64,000 bases of DNA from JACPYM01 sp031423495 (GTDB lineage: Bacteria; Acidobacteriota; Blastocatellia; RBC074). The notes beneath the pieces are model-generated. The model searched no databases and was not told the origin of the DNA. It saw nothing but the letters and a program-made list of their open reading frames with translations. This document shows positions 15,378 to 25,500 of the stretch, piece after piece. Made by a program: the position numbers and the translations under genes. The stretch covers positions 1-64,000 of the forward strand of contig JANPFP010000066.1 in NCBI GenBank assembly GCA_031423495.1, given 5' to 3'. Each line of letters opens with the position of its first letter. Position 1 is the stretch's first letter.

Positions 15378-16481
15378 CTACATCATGGCTTCTTGTAGCG
15401 ACCGCGTGTTTCCTTTCACGAAGCCTTTCAGTTTGCGATAAACCAACCGCAGCCCATCCGTCAGCGACGCCGACAACAGGGTCAGCGGCAGAAACGCAAA
15501 GATGCGCGGCTGCCAGAATTTATAACGTAAGCTCCGGCAGAAACTGCGCGCGGCTTCGTGTCGCAAGCCGGCGGTCATGGCATGTTCGCCGACGCAATAG
15601 TGCGAGAGCGCCAACGTTTCGCGCAGCATCCATTCGGGCAAGTGAATGTGTTGCCGTTCGTTTTGTAAAAACGGCTCGATGGCTTTCAAACTGTTGCGCG
15701 CGATAATCAGTTTCAACTCAGGTCGCGTAATCTGATCGGGGCGGCCCACTTGATAAACAATGGCGCTCGCGTCGAGATAGGCGACCTGCCCAGCGCGACA
15801 GGTGCGCAAGTGAAAGTCGTAATCTTCACCGGCGGGTGTGAACTCCTCTCGAAAGAAGCCTACCTGTTCACGACGCTCACGCCGGATCAATACTGTCGAG
15901 GTATGCACCAAGCTGCCCAAAATCATCAGCGAAAAAATGTCTCCCACATAAGCCCGCGTATCGCGCAAGACCGGTTGTAAGGCAGGAACCAAAGCGCTGC
16001 ACGATAACGACTCGCCGAAGATCGCTTCGGGCGTAGGGAACCAGCGATAGGCGCTATACATTGTGCGTAAATAAGCATGCGAAATCAGGTTGCCTGCGTC
16101 ATTCACGGCTTCCATATCCGTCCAGACCATGCCGACTTCGGGACGCGCGTGCATCACCGCCAGTTGCGCTTCCAGCTTCCACGGATGCCACAAGTCATCA
16201 GAATCGAGTAACGCTACGAAATCGCCTTGTGCGATGCGCAAGCCGTGATTGCGCGCCGTCGCTACGCCCGCGTTGGCCTGTTGCACGTAGCGCACGCGCG
16301 GTTCGTCGCCGTATTTTTGCGCGATGAATTCCGCCGTGCCATCGGTCGAACCGTCATCAATCACGATGACTTCGACGTTCTGATGCGTTTGATTGAGCGC
16401 GCTTTCCAACGTGGCTGCCAGACAATAGGCACGGTTATAGGTGGGAACGATGACACTGACCAGTGACTTCTGCATAAACAA
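15378..16481 (-). CDS. glycosyltransferase family 2
   Basis: This 367-residue GT-A fold enzyme uses an activated sugar donor to build a surface glycan or glycolipid. The opening SVIVPTYNRAYCLAATLES is followed by EVIVIDDGSTDGT, NAGVATARNHGL and the DSDD metal-binding motif in GDFVALLDSDDLWHPWKLE. A FTPAGEDYDFHLR segment supplies the later ED motif. The last 100 residues are basic and partly hydrophobic and may touch the membrane. Neighbouring genes do not form a polysaccharide cluster, so its glycan is unknown. It lies 86 nt upstream of accD. Confidence 0.9.
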   Translation of the reverse strand: MFMQKSLVSVIVPTYNRAYCLAATLESALNQTHQNVEVIVIDDGSTDGTAEFIAQKYGDEPRVRYVQQANAGVATARNHGLRIAQGDFVALLDSDDLWHPWKLEAQLAVMHARPEVGMVWTDMEAVNDAGNLISHAYLRTMYSAYRWFPTPEAIFGESLSCSALVPALQPVLRDTRAYVGDIFSLMILGSLVHTSTVLIRRERREQVGFFREEFTPAGEDYDFHLRTCRAGQVAYLDASAIVYQVGRPDQITRPELKLIIARNSLKAIEPFLQNERQHIHLPEWMLRETLALSHYCVGEHAMTAGLRHEAARSFCRSLRYKFWQPRIFAFLPLTLLSASLTDGLRLVYRKLKGFVKGNTRSLQEAMM

Positions 16482-16614
16482 CCTCGCTGTAGCTAATCGG
16501 TTCGTTTACGGCTCGACACACGCGACCTTTCGGCTCGTGTGTTCACGCGCGCAAATCAATTTTAATAGGGGGTTTTCCAGCAAGATGTGGTCTATGCCGC
16601 AGATCATTACCGAT

Positions 16615-17589
16615 TTATTTTGAAGATCGTTGCAACCATTCCGCGAGTTTGCCGAGGTCTACGTTGCCGCCGGAAAGAATGACGCCGACGCGCTGTTGGC
16701 TGAAATCAGTTTTGTGATGAAGCTTATGGTGCAGGAGGGCCGCCGCCCCGACTGCGCCGGAAGGTTCGACCAGCACTTTCATGCGTTCGAGCATAAAGCG
16801 CATGGTCTCAATCATCTCATCGTCACTGACTAATAGGATGTCTTCGACTAATTTTTGGACGATGGGAAACGTGAGCTTGCCGGGGGCGCTGACCTGCAAT
16901 CCGTCGGCGATGGTTGGCGGAACGCCGATGTCTACGCGCTCGCCTTTGCGTAAGGAAAGCAGCGTGTCATTAGCCATTTCTGGCTCGACGCCCAAGACGC
17001 GAATCGTCGGACGCAAGTGTTTCGCCGCCGTCGCACAACCCGCAATCAACCCGCCGCCGCTGACGCATACGAGCAAGGCGTCGAGTTCGGGTACGTCTTC
17101 GAGCAGTTCCAATGCAGCCGTACCTTGTCCTGCCATCACGCGGTAATCGTCAAACGGCGGCACGAGCGTATAGCCTTTTTCTTCGCTCACCTGTCGCCCG
17201 ACTTCTTCGCGGTTGACGTTATAGCGGTCATAAAAAATCACTTCAGCGCCATAGCCGCGCGTGCCCGCGACTTTGATGGCAGGCGCATCGTGCGGCATCA
17301 CAATCGCAGCGGGTACGCCAAACAATTGCGCGGCCAACGCGACAGCTTGCGCGTGATTGCCCGAAGAAAACGCGAGTACGCCGCGTTTGCGTTCGGCTTC
17401 ATCCATCGCCGCGATGCAGTTATAAGCGCCGCGAAATTTGAACGCCCCGGCGCGTTGCAAATTTTCAGCTTTGAAAAATACTTCGCAGCCCGCGCGTTCG
17501 TTGAACTGTTTGGAAGTCAGCACCGGAGTGCGATGGGCGATGCCGCGCAAGCGATTTTGCGCAGCCAGAATGTCGTCGAATGTCAGCAT
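16615..17589 (-). CDS. threonine/serine dehydratase (PLP-dependent)
   Basis: This 324-residue fold-type II PLP enzyme has FFKAENLQRAGAFKFRGAYN with the likely PLP lysine K51. SSGNHAQ (cofactor contact) and the glycine loop VCVSGGGLIAG follow. It lacks the C-terminal ACT-like regulatory domains of biosynthetic IlvA. It therefore resembles catabolic threonine ammonia-lyase (TdcB type) or serine racemase, making 2-oxobutyrate from threonine or pyruvate from serine. The substrate preference cannot be read from sequence alone. It stands between the copper-type cluster and the glycosyltransferase, all on the minus strand. Confidence 0.88.
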   Translation of the reverse strand: MLTFDDILAAQNRLRGIAHRTPVLTSKQFNERAGCEVFFKAENLQRAGAFKFRGAYNCIAAMDEAERKRGVLAFSSGNHAQAVALAAQLFGVPAAIVMPHDAPAIKVAGTRGYGAEVIFYDRYNVNREEVGRQVSEEKGYTLVPPFDDYRVMAGQGTAALELLEDVPELDALLVCVSGGGLIAGCATAAKHLRPTIRVLGVEPEMANDTLLSLRKGERVDIGVPPTIADGLQVSAPGKLTFPIVQKLVEDILLVSDDEMIETMRFMLERMKVLVEPSGAVGAAALLHHKLHHKTDFSQQRVGVILSGGNVDLGKLAEWLQRSSK

Positions 17590-17616
17590 AGTTTTGTCTT
17601 TCTATATTGGGCGAAA

Positions 17617-17674
17617 ATGGGAGCTATGGGAATACGAGTTGTCCTATAACTCCCATTGCTCCCATAACTCCCAT
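17617..17674. repeat. inverted CTCCCAT/ATGGGAG heptamer repeat
   Basis: The left half, 17617-17631, holds two ATGGGA-type units. The right half, 17651-17674, holds three complementary TCCCAT-type units, with the intervening bases as loop. It lies directly past the stop of the heavy-metal-binding protein and before the dehydratase gene. Confidence 0.65.
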
Positions 17675-17676
17675 CT

Positions 17677-18042
17677 TTATCCGTGATGATGTCCCGCTGC
17701 GGGCTTGCCCAATTCCTTGCCAGGTTCGTGCTTGCCCTCTTTGATGAGTTGCAGCATGCGTTCATATTTATCGGGCGGCAAGACGCGTACGAGCGTCATC
17801 ATTCCCATCATCGAACCCGTCCAGCCCACCGGCAACCATGAAGTTTCAGGCCGCGCGACTTCGTCATCCATCGTCATCCACATATCCTGAGGATAGCCCG
17901 GCACGCGCCCGCCAACACCACGCGCGGTCATCGAAGGAGCGACCGGCATCATCAAATTCATCCCGCATTTCGGACACTTGCCCGCTTTGTCAGAACGCAC
18001 TTCAGGGTGCATCGGGCAAGCATAGTTCGCCGCTTGTTGCAT
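17677..18042 (-). CDS. heavy-metal-binding-domain protein
   Basis: This 121-residue protein has an N-terminal heavy-metal-binding motif: YACPMHPEVRSDKAGKCPKC followed by GMNLM, the pattern found at the ends of CusB-type and CopA-type proteins. A middle part without recognised motif (about 35-95) is followed by a tail ending AGHHHG, another possible metal site. No signal peptide is evident. Its ATG lies 3 nt after the multicopper oxidase stop, so the two are translationally coupled. A role in handling copper or a related ion alongside the oxidase is likely from motif and context. Confidence 0.8.
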   Translation of the reverse strand: MQQAANYACPMHPEVRSDKAGKCPKCGMNLMMPVAPSMTARGVGGRVPGYPQDMWMTMDDEVARPETSWLPVGWTGSMMGMMTLVRVLPPDKYERMLQLIKEGKHEPGKELGKPAAGHHHG

Positions 18043-18045
18043 TGC

Positions 18046-19278
18046 CTATGCAATACCGTGTGACGTAGCGTTTTCGCTATTCGTGCCGGTCGTGCGTCCG
18101 AGTGAAGGTTTCATCTCATCGCTGAACGCGCCGCCTTTCATCGCCATCCCCATGCCGCCATCCATCTCTTTGCCGGTTTGCAGCGCGTGCCCGCTGTGCG
18201 TCATTGGCCCGACCATCGAAACTATCTGGTTCATCATGTGATGCGGCAAGTGGCAATGCAGCATCCACTCACCGAGATTCGAGGCGATGAACTCAACGTC
18301 GCGCGCTTGCGCTACGCCGACGATGGCGGTGTTGCCGGGGAACCAGGTGCTTTCAGGGCAGCGCCCGCCTTCGGTACCCGTCACGTAAAACTGATGTCCG
18401 TGCAAGTGAATCGGATGATGATCCATGCTCAGGTTCACCAAGCGTAACCTGACGCGCTCGCCGTGTTTGACGATCATCGGCGTCGTCGCGGGGCCGCTCT
18501 TCCCGTTCATCGTCAGCCAGTTGAATTCCATCGCCAGCGTATTCGGCACCGTGTTGTTGGGCAGAATCGCCCAGCCCTGCAACACGAACGCGAAGTCTTT
18601 GTCGCAACGCGGTTCGTGCGGACGGCGCGGATGCACGATGAAAAGTCCGATCATCCCCAGCATTTCCTGCATCGGCAGATGCGAGTGATAAAAGAACGTG
18701 CCGTTTTGATGGAGCATAAACTCATAGGTGTAAGTTTCGCCCGGCATCACCAGCGGCTGGCTTAAACCCGGCCCGCCGTCTTGCCCAAACGGAACTTCCA
18801 ATCCGTGCCAATGCGGCGCGGTCGGTTCGGGCAAGTTGTTGGTGAACAGGATGGGTATGCGATCACCTTCCTGCACTTCAATCGTAGGCCCCGGCACGCT
18901 GCCGTTATAACCCCATGCATCCACGATGCGCGCATCGCTCCACGGCGCTTTGGGCAGAAACTCAGTACGCACCGGTTCCGCTGTGAGCTTAAAAACCTTC
19001 ACGCCGTCTTCCAGCGTGAAAGGCAGCTTCGGCGCATCCGGCGTAATCACCGGCGCGTAAGGCCGTTGTTCATTCATCACCTCAACTTGCGAAGCCACAT
19101 TGGGTTTCGCTGTCGGTTTCGCAGGCGCAGCAGGCGCGTGCTGCGAATAGTCGTGCTGCGCTTCGCCCGCAGGCGGCTTGACTGGTTGTTGAGCTTGCGC
19201 TGGTTGCGCGGCCACGAGGCTCGCGCCCAGCCCCGTACCCAGCATAGATGTGCGACGTAAAAAATTGCGACGATTCAT
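18046..19278 (-). CDS. Tat-exported multicopper oxidase
   Basis: This 410-residue laccase-like oxidase probably oxidises Cu(I) or another small substrate in the periplasm with reduction of O2. A Tat signal (NRRNFLRR plus a hydrophobic stretch) is followed by a His-containing low-complexity linker. The four copper motifs are all visible: PHWHGLEVPF, FFYHSHLPMQEM, HPIHLHGHQF and EWMLHCHLPHHMMNQ. The last carries the HCH tripeptide and a Met ligand suited to a type 1 site. The C-terminal part is Met/Gly/His-rich. It lies between the broken TolC gene and the metal-binding protein on one strand. In acidobacterial genomes such sets accompany copper tolerance. Confidence 0.92.
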   Translation of the reverse strand: MNRRNFLRRTSMLGTGLGASLVAAQPAQAQQPVKPPAGEAQHDYSQHAPAAPAKPTAKPNVASQVEVMNEQRPYAPVITPDAPKLPFTLEDGVKVFKLTAEPVRTEFLPKAPWSDARIVDAWGYNGSVPGPTIEVQEGDRIPILFTNNLPEPTAPHWHGLEVPFGQDGGPGLSQPLVMPGETYTYEFMLHQNGTFFYHSHLPMQEMLGMIGLFIVHPRRPHEPRCDKDFAFVLQGWAILPNNTVPNTLAMEFNWLTMNGKSGPATTPMIVKHGERVRLRLVNLSMDHHPIHLHGHQFYVTGTEGGRCPESTWFPGNTAIVGVAQARDVEFIASNLGEWMLHCHLPHHMMNQIVSMVGPMTHSGHALQTGKEMDGGMGMAMKGGAFSDEMKPSLGRTTGTNSENATSHGIA

Positions 19279-19289
19279 AAATTCCTTTT

Positions 19290-19368
19290 TAGTGGTTAGT
19301 GGCTAGTGGCTAGTTTTCTGAACTTCTTCACTAGCCACTAACCACTAACCACTAACCACTAGCCACTA
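19290..19368. repeat. inverted TAGTGGY heptamer repeat
   Basis: The left arm 19290-19313 consists of tandem TAGTGGT/TAGTGGC units. The right arm 19331-19368 holds about five complementary units. The TAG stop codon of the TolC gene lies inside the right arm. The element separates TolC from the multicopper oxidase. Confidence 0.8.
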
Positions 19369-20629
19369 CTGAAGCAAATAGCCCCGCAATTGCGTGACGC
19401 TTTGCCATAACTCGACCAGTGCGCCGATGTATTCCGTCCGCGATTCAAACAGCGTGCGTTGCGAGATCAGCACCTGCGGATAAGCGGCGGTCATTTGGCG
19501 AAACTTGGCGAGATACATGTCATAAGAGCGTTGGGCGCGCGGCAGAATTTCGCGGTTGTATCTGCCCGCGATGCCGAGCGCGTTCAGGTATTGCGCGTAA
19601 CTTGTCGCCCAACGCGCGCGCAGCGTGAGTTCGACACGTTGCAACTCGCGTTCGGCGCTCGTCAGTTCAGCTCGTGCCGTAGCGATGTTGCCCTGATTGC
19701 GATTGAAAAGCGGAATGCGCAAGCCCAGTTCGAGGCGCGCTTCGTTGCCGACGCGGCGACCGGCGAGGTCTTCGAACTCGTTGTTGTTCGATACGCCGCC
19801 GCGCACGAAAGCATCGGGAATCGGTTCGGCTTTGGCGCGCGCGAGCATGGCTTGCGCGCGCGACGTTGGCTTGCGCGGCTTTCACTTCGGGGCTTTCGCG
19901 CAACAACGCAGCGAGCATTTCGTCTGGATTGATCGCCGGTGCGGCGTCTTCGAGCGAACCCGCGAGGCGCGGCGTTTTCGCGCTGATCAGTGCCGGATCG
20001 TTCACCACCGTCGCCAACATTTGCCACGCGCGCGTGAGGTCGTTTTCGGCGCACAGCAATTCGATGTCGGCGCGTTGCAATTCGACCTCAGCGGCCAACA
20101 CGTCGGGGCGGTCGGCTTGGCCTACGTTATAAAGGTCTTCCGAAATCGTGACCGCAGTGCGCGTGAGTTCGACGAGTTGTTTGCGCAAGTCAGCCAGTTG
20201 TTGCGCGCCCAGCGTTTCATAAAACAACATCCGCACGGCGTTCGTCACGCGCCAGCGTTGCGCCTCGGCGTTGCCCGTCGCTTCGTTTTTGGCCTGCGCA
20301 TAAATGTTCTGGCTTTTCGCCAGCTTGCCGCCGAGCAGGATTTCCTGTTGGAAAAAGAAGCCGTGGCCGCTGCGCAACGGACGTACGCGCCCGTTGAAAG
20401 CGAGGCCTTCGCCTTCATCGCCAATCGTCGGATTCGGCCACAGTCCGGCCTGGCGGCGTTGCCCTTCTGCCGCGCGAATCGCGGCCTCGGCCTGCGCCAT
20501 CGTAGGGTTGTTGCGCAACGCCAACGCTTCGAGTTGCGCCAGTTGTAATGAAGGCGGCGATTCGGTTTGCCCGAATGCAGCAACCGCCAGACACAGGCTA
20601 ATCGCCATCGTTTGAATAATGCGATGCAT
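19366..20629 (-). pseudogene. TolC-family outer-membrane efflux protein, frameshifted
   Basis: Two adjoining reading frames together make one TolC/CusC-like outer-membrane factor of about 421 residues. The upstream frame (from 20629) has a signal peptide (MHRIIQTMAISLCLAVAAFGQ) and the first OEP repeat. The downstream frame (ending 19366) holds the rest, including GGVSNNNEFEDLAGRRVG and GLRIPLFNRNQGNIATARAE. The break falls in a GCGCGCGCG run at 19854-19862. Restoring one GC pair joins them as VARAQAMLARAKAEP and makes the length divisible by three. This is either a real slippage mutation or a sequencing error. An intact protein would carry metal ions or other substrates across the outer membrane with an RND pump, but no pump genes lie nearby. 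Confidence 0.85.
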
Positions 20630-20692
20630 GAAAATTCGTTTCCTCCGAACACGTAAAGATAGAGATGCGCTCTCAACGCAGCGAGTTCAGCG

Positions 20693-21136
20693 TCAGCAGG
20701 AAACGGAATTAAATTCTGAGCGGCAGGTTGCGTTCTCGAAAAGGCGGAGAAGCGGTGGGTTGAATATAGGGAAGCTGATATAGGGAAGCTGAATGACACG
20801 TGCCGTGCCGTTCGTTTGCCACGACATCGGTGCGACGACCAACGCGACTGACAGCAACGACAACGAACGCTCATCGTTCGTGCGTTGCCAAGCCGCAGGC
20901 TTTGCGTCGTGCGCATGCGTGCAGGGCGCATGAACAGCGATATGCACAGCGGTTGCGTTCGTAACTTTTGGCGCTTGCTTGCGATGGCAAGGCGGCAGGT
21001 GCGATTCGTCTGTTTCGTGAGAGGCGGCATGGGACACTGCTTCGGGCGCGTGGCAACAGAGCATCAGGCACACGTCGGGCGCGAACATAATTTGCAGCGC
21101 GAACAACGTGATGATGATTTTTTTCAGCCAACGCAT
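20693..21136 (-). CDS. Cys/His-rich exported protein of copper-type cluster
   Basis: This 147-residue protein has an N-terminal signal-like segment (KKIIITLFALQIMFA) followed by a stretch to about residue 80 dense in Cys and His (PDVCLMLCCHAPEAVSHAAS, HLPPCHRK, HAPCTHAHDAK). That fits periplasmic metal binding. The last third has a hydrophobic stretch and ends in Cys. I recognise no named family, but small His/Cys-rich exported proteins often head efflux clusters. It is the first gene of the minus-strand row with TolC, the multicopper oxidase and the heavy-metal-binding protein, 63 nt before TolC. A metal chaperone or sensor role is inferred from composition. Confidence 0.65.
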   Translation of the reverse strand: MRWLKKIIITLFALQIMFAPDVCLMLCCHAPEAVSHAASHETDESHLPPCHRKQAPKVTNATAVHIAVHAPCTHAHDAKPAAWQRTNDERSLSLLSVALVVAPMSWQTNGTARVIQLPYISFPIFNPPLLRLFENATCRSEFNSVSC

Positions 21137-21212
21137 AGCGCAAGCATTAGAGCATCGCGCTCTGGCGCGGCAAGCTGGCGCGATAAAAAGGCTGTGTTAC
21201 TATCCGGTCACG

Positions 21213-22460
21213 ATGACCGAAGACCAGCGACTTCTCTCTTCTAACCCGCAAACTTCCGATTTTCGCCGCGTCTTTTCCCACACCGGGGATTGGATTGCCG
21301 GTCAGTTGTCGCGCGTCACTGCGTCAGGCGAATTGATTCCTGAGATTGACGGCTTGCGCTTTCTGGCGATTGGCGCGGTCGTGTTGCATCACCTGATGTC
21401 AATCTATCTGCCGCAAACCGGGCGCAGTCTGGCACCAGTGCATACACCGGCTGAATGGAGCGCGGCGGGCGGCGGCTCCGGTTTGGTCGCTGTCGCTTAT
21501 GCCGGACATTTCGGCGTGAATCTGTTTTTCGCCATCAGCGGATTCATTCTTGCGCTGCCGTTCGCCAAACGCAGCTTTGAGGGGCGCGAGGCTCCGAGCT
21601 TGAAGAAGTATTTCTGGCGGCGCGTGACCCGCATCGAACCGCCTTACGTTATTTGTTTGTTACTTTTCTTTTTGGTGCAATGGCTGTGGAAAGGTCAATC
21701 GCTGAGTTTTTTGCTGCCGCATTTATTTGCCAGTTTAGGGTATTTGCATAACTTGATTTACGGCTACCACAGTTCGATTAACGTAGTTACCTGGTCGCTC
21801 GAAATCGAAATCCAATTTTACGTGTTAGTGCCATTGCTCGTTACTGTATTCAAAATTAAAAAATCAACCTTACGACGCGGCTTGTTACTTGCGCTGATCG
21901 CTTTCGGCGGATGGTTTTCGCAACACGTAATTTATCCGTCTGGTGAAACGCGGCTGATGTTATCGCTGCTGAATTTTTTCGCTTATTTTTTAGTGGGCTT
22001 TTTGCTGGCCGATTTGTATTTGCATAAATGGTTCGCGCGGCGGCATTGGCTGTTTGACGGGCTGACGCTTTACGCGCTGTGGGCCATGCTGAAAGTGCTG
22101 ACCGACGCGGGGCAATATTATTATTCGCTGCCGCTGTTGGTGTTGGCGCTTTATTTAGGTTGTTTTCTCGGACGTTTATCTAACGCTTTTTTTCGGCTGC
22201 GCTGGGTCGTTATCACGGGCGGGATGTGTTACACGTTTTATCTTTATCACATTCCATTGTTATCCGAGATGGTAGCTCACACTAAGCAATGGCTGAGTGT
22301 CGCGCGTCCGGTGGTGTTGGATTTCAGCTTGTTGATGTTACTCGTGTTGCCTGTGCTGGCGGTGTTATGCAGCGTGTGGTTCGTGGTGACAGAAAAACCG
22401 TTTATGTTATGGGGAACGATTCCCCGTAAGCGTGCCAGCTTTGATGCGATGGGCGACTAG
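21213..22460 (+). CDS. acyltransferase family 3 (OafA/YrhL-like) membrane protein
   Basis: This 415-residue polytopic protein has about ten membrane segments. EIDGLRFLAIGAVVLHHLMS carries the catalytic-type His of the family. HFGVNLFFAISGFIL and RRVTRIEPPYVICLLLFF are the other typical stretches. SLEIEIQFYVLVPLL and MCYTFYLYHIPLLSEM follow. Such enzymes transfer O-acyl groups, often acetyl, to surface polysaccharides, lipids or antibiotics. I chose the ATG at 21213; codons upstream overlap the end of the opposing Cys/His-rich gene and do not match the family. It is convergent with the giant gene, with two hairpins between them. The acceptor is unknown. Confidence 0.92.
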   Translation: MTEDQRLLSSNPQTSDFRRVFSHTGDWIAGQLSRVTASGELIPEIDGLRFLAIGAVVLHHLMSIYLPQTGRSLAPVHTPAEWSAAGGGSGLVAVAYAGHFGVNLFFAISGFILALPFAKRSFEGREAPSLKKYFWRRVTRIEPPYVICLLLFFLVQWLWKGQSLSFLLPHLFASLGYLHNLIYGYHSSINVVTWSLEIEIQFYVLVPLLVTVFKIKKSTLRRGLLLALIAFGGWFSQHVIYPSGETRLMLSLLNFFAYFLVGFLLADLYLHKWFARRHWLFDGLTLYALWAMLKVLTDAGQYYYSLPLLVLALYLGCFLGRLSNAFFRLRWVVITGGMCYTFYLYHIPLLSEMVAHTKQWLSVARPVVLDFSLLMLLVLPVLAVLCSVWFVVTEKPFMLWGTIPRKRASFDAMGD

Positions 22461-22564
22461 CGTTGTGTAGGGCAGGTTTTAAACCTGCCCTACACAACGC
22501 GGCGGGCGCACTCAAGAAGCCTCGGTGATGTAGGGCCGGTTGGGAACCCGCCCTACATCACCGA
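22461..22564. repeat. two successive palindromic hairpins
   Basis: Hairpin one is a perfect 19-bp stem (22461-22479 and 22481-22499). Hairpin two pairs 22522-22541 with 22545-22564 at 19 of 20 positions. Both share a TGTAGGGCNGGTT core and so are related to each other. They lie between the convergent acyltransferase and giant genes. Neither has a T-run, yet together they may end transcripts or block 3' decay. Confidence 0.8.
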
Positions 22565-22582
22565 AGCTACGGTTCCAACATC

Positions 22583-25500
22583 TTACTGACAATGACCAGG
22601 GAAGATCGGAATCGAGATGCGGGCCGATTCGGCGTAACGCAATATGTGCATATCGTGTCCGCCGTCGAAGGCGCCGGGTTGCGAGATTGCGTTGGCGTTG
22701 CGCGTGATGGCTGCGCCGACCATTGCACCGCCGCCTTGCGTCCAGACCTTCATCCAGCCGCTGCGACCGGCGGGGATGATGCTGTCAATGCGTGGCGTCG
22801 TGCGCGGGTAAGTGCCGTTGATCGGCGTACGCAACTGGCAGGTCGGGACGGTCGCGCCGAAGCTGTAAGCCTTCTCAGCATCGTCATAAACCAATCCGAA
22901 GAGTGCGCCGAGTGAGTCGGCTCCGACTGCCATATCGCCGCCGATGCGCGTCAGGTAAAGCCGCGTATCGTTGCCGTCTGCCGGACTCGGAACACTGTCA
23001 ATCGCCAGCACGCGCGGCAAGCGGCTGTATTGCTCGTCGTCGAAATTCAACGTCGCCAACTGTTCGTCGGGCTTGCACGTGAAATCGCCGCCCGGCAACG
23101 CTTTGGCACATTGCGCCTTGAGATTGGCGTAATGTCCGCTGTCGAATTTGACGTATGAGTCGCCGATCAGGTGATTGAAATAAGTCGGGCAACCAGTCGC
23201 GGGGTCTACGGCCACGGCGATCATATAACCTGTCGTACCCGGATCGAGATCAGACATCTGGAAGCTCGTCGTCTGATTCGGTGTCAGGCACAGATAAGAG
23301 TCGGCAATGCTGCACGATTCGCCGTCCACAAAGAACAGGTGCATCGTGGCGGGTTGATTCACGCTCGTGTTGGTGATGCTGATGCGCGTATTGGCGCGCG
23401 CCGGGTTCGACGCATTTGACGTGTAAACCGGGAAGATCAACACCGAGCAACCTTCATTAGGTGTGCCGGGGCCGACCTGCGGGCAGTTGGCTACGTCACA
23501 GACTGTCACGCTCGCTGAAGTCTCGTTGGTGTTGTTGCCGTCGGTGTCGAAGTTCGCTGTCGAAGTGATGCAATAGGGCACGCCCGCCTGCACGTTGTTC
23601 GCCAGTTGAATCTTGTAACGAATGGTCAACGTCGAGTTCGGTGCGAGTGCGCCGTTCCAGATTACGCGGCGATTGCCGTCAAAGCTGCACGTGCCGCTTG
23701 AAGCCACGCAACTGTTGGGCACGAGTACGACTTCGACAGGCAGTTGCGCTTCGAATTCGTTCCCCGCGTTGTCGTTTTGCGCGACGTTGTTCGGATTGGT
23801 CAGCCGCGCCGTCAGTAACAGCGTGACGCCGGGACCTACGCAAGTGGCAGGGTCTTCGATGGTCACGTTCAGGAAGTTGATGAACCCGAAATCAATCGTG
23901 TTGTTGCCGTTCGCGCCGTCGCCGTCATTGGTGGGTTCACCGTTGGTGGTCAGCGTGATCGCGCCAGAGATCGGCGGTTGCGTCGCCGGGTTATAACTAT
24001 CCGAACCGTTGTCGTCATCGTCGGTGTCGGTGTTCGGATTGTTCGTGCCGTTGGTGCTGATGCATCCGTTCAACGCTCCGGCAGTGGCGCCGTCATTTCC
24101 AAAATTGCTCGCATCAATCTGGACGAAATACGTTGCCGTAATCAGCCCGGTGAATTGATAGTTGCCCGCCGCACCGGTCGTCGTCATTTTTACCAATAGG
24201 TCGTTCGCGGCGTTGAATGAACCGTCGCCGTTGTCGCGGTAAAGGTTGAGTTTCACGCCACCGACGCCGGTCTCGCCGTTGTCGCGGCGACCGTTGCGGT
24301 TGCCGTCTTTCCACACCAGGTTGCCGATGGATTGATTGGCGCTGACGAAGCCGAAATCAACTGTGAGATTGCCGTTGTTGCCGTCGCCGTCGTCGGTCGG
24401 TTCGGTTCCGCCTTGCAGCGTAATCACGCCCGACGTGATGGCACTCGTCGCGGGATCAGCCGTGTCAATGCCGTTGTCGTCGTTATCAATATTGCTGTTG
24501 GGAGTGGCGTTCGTCACCGTTGAAGAAACGCAATCCAACAACGCGCCGCCCGCTGCGAAATTGCTCGCCGCGATACGCACGAAGTAATTGCCGGGCACGA
24601 GGTTCGGGAAGCTGTAAACGCCATTCACCGTCGTCGTTGTCGCAATCGCTCCGCCGTCGCCCGCGTCGAGTTGGTTGTTGCCGTTGGTGTCGCGGAAGAG
24701 TTCAACCCGCACGCCATTGATGCCCGGTTCGCCGCCTTCGCGGAAGCCGTTGTTGTTGAGGTCTTTATAAATCAGGTTGCCCAGATTGACCGGCGTATAG
24801 AAACCGAAATCAACTGTGCCGTTGCTGTTGTTGTCGTCGCCGTCCACCGTCGCAGGCGGTTCGCCGAAGCTGGTGAGCGTGATGACGCCTGACAAGATGC
24901 CCGTCGTAGCAGGGTTGGCGACATCAATGCCGTTGTCGTCGTTGTCGGTGTTGTCGTTCGGATTAGCGTTCGTTGTGGTGGACGATACACAGCCGATCAA
25001 TGCACCCGTGCTGACGAAATTGCTCGCCGCCAGTCGCACAACGTAATTGCCCGGTGTCAGGTTGGTGAACTGATAGGTTCCGCCATTCAGCGTGCCGCGC
25101 GTTTGAATGACTGTTGTGAGTTCGCTGCCGTTGAGCGCGCCGCTGTTGTCGGCATCTTTCAGCAACTCGACAACCACATTGTCAATGCCGGGTTCGCCGC
25201 TGTCTTTGCGCCCGTTGTTATTCAGGTCTTTCCAGATTGCGTTGCCGAGATTGACCGGCGCATAGAATCCGAAATCCAACGTCTGATTGCCGTTGTTGCC
25301 GTCGCCATCGGTCGTTGGTTCGCCGAAGCCTGTGAGCGTAATCACGCGGCTCGCCGAACCGTTATTTGACGGGTCGTTGTCGTCAGCGCCGTTGTCGTCG
25401 TTGTCTTCGTCGTTGTCAGGATTGTTGTCAGTCACTGTCGAAGAGAAACAACCTAGCAGCGCGCCGCCCGTGCGGAAGTTCGTGTTGATGACATTCACGA

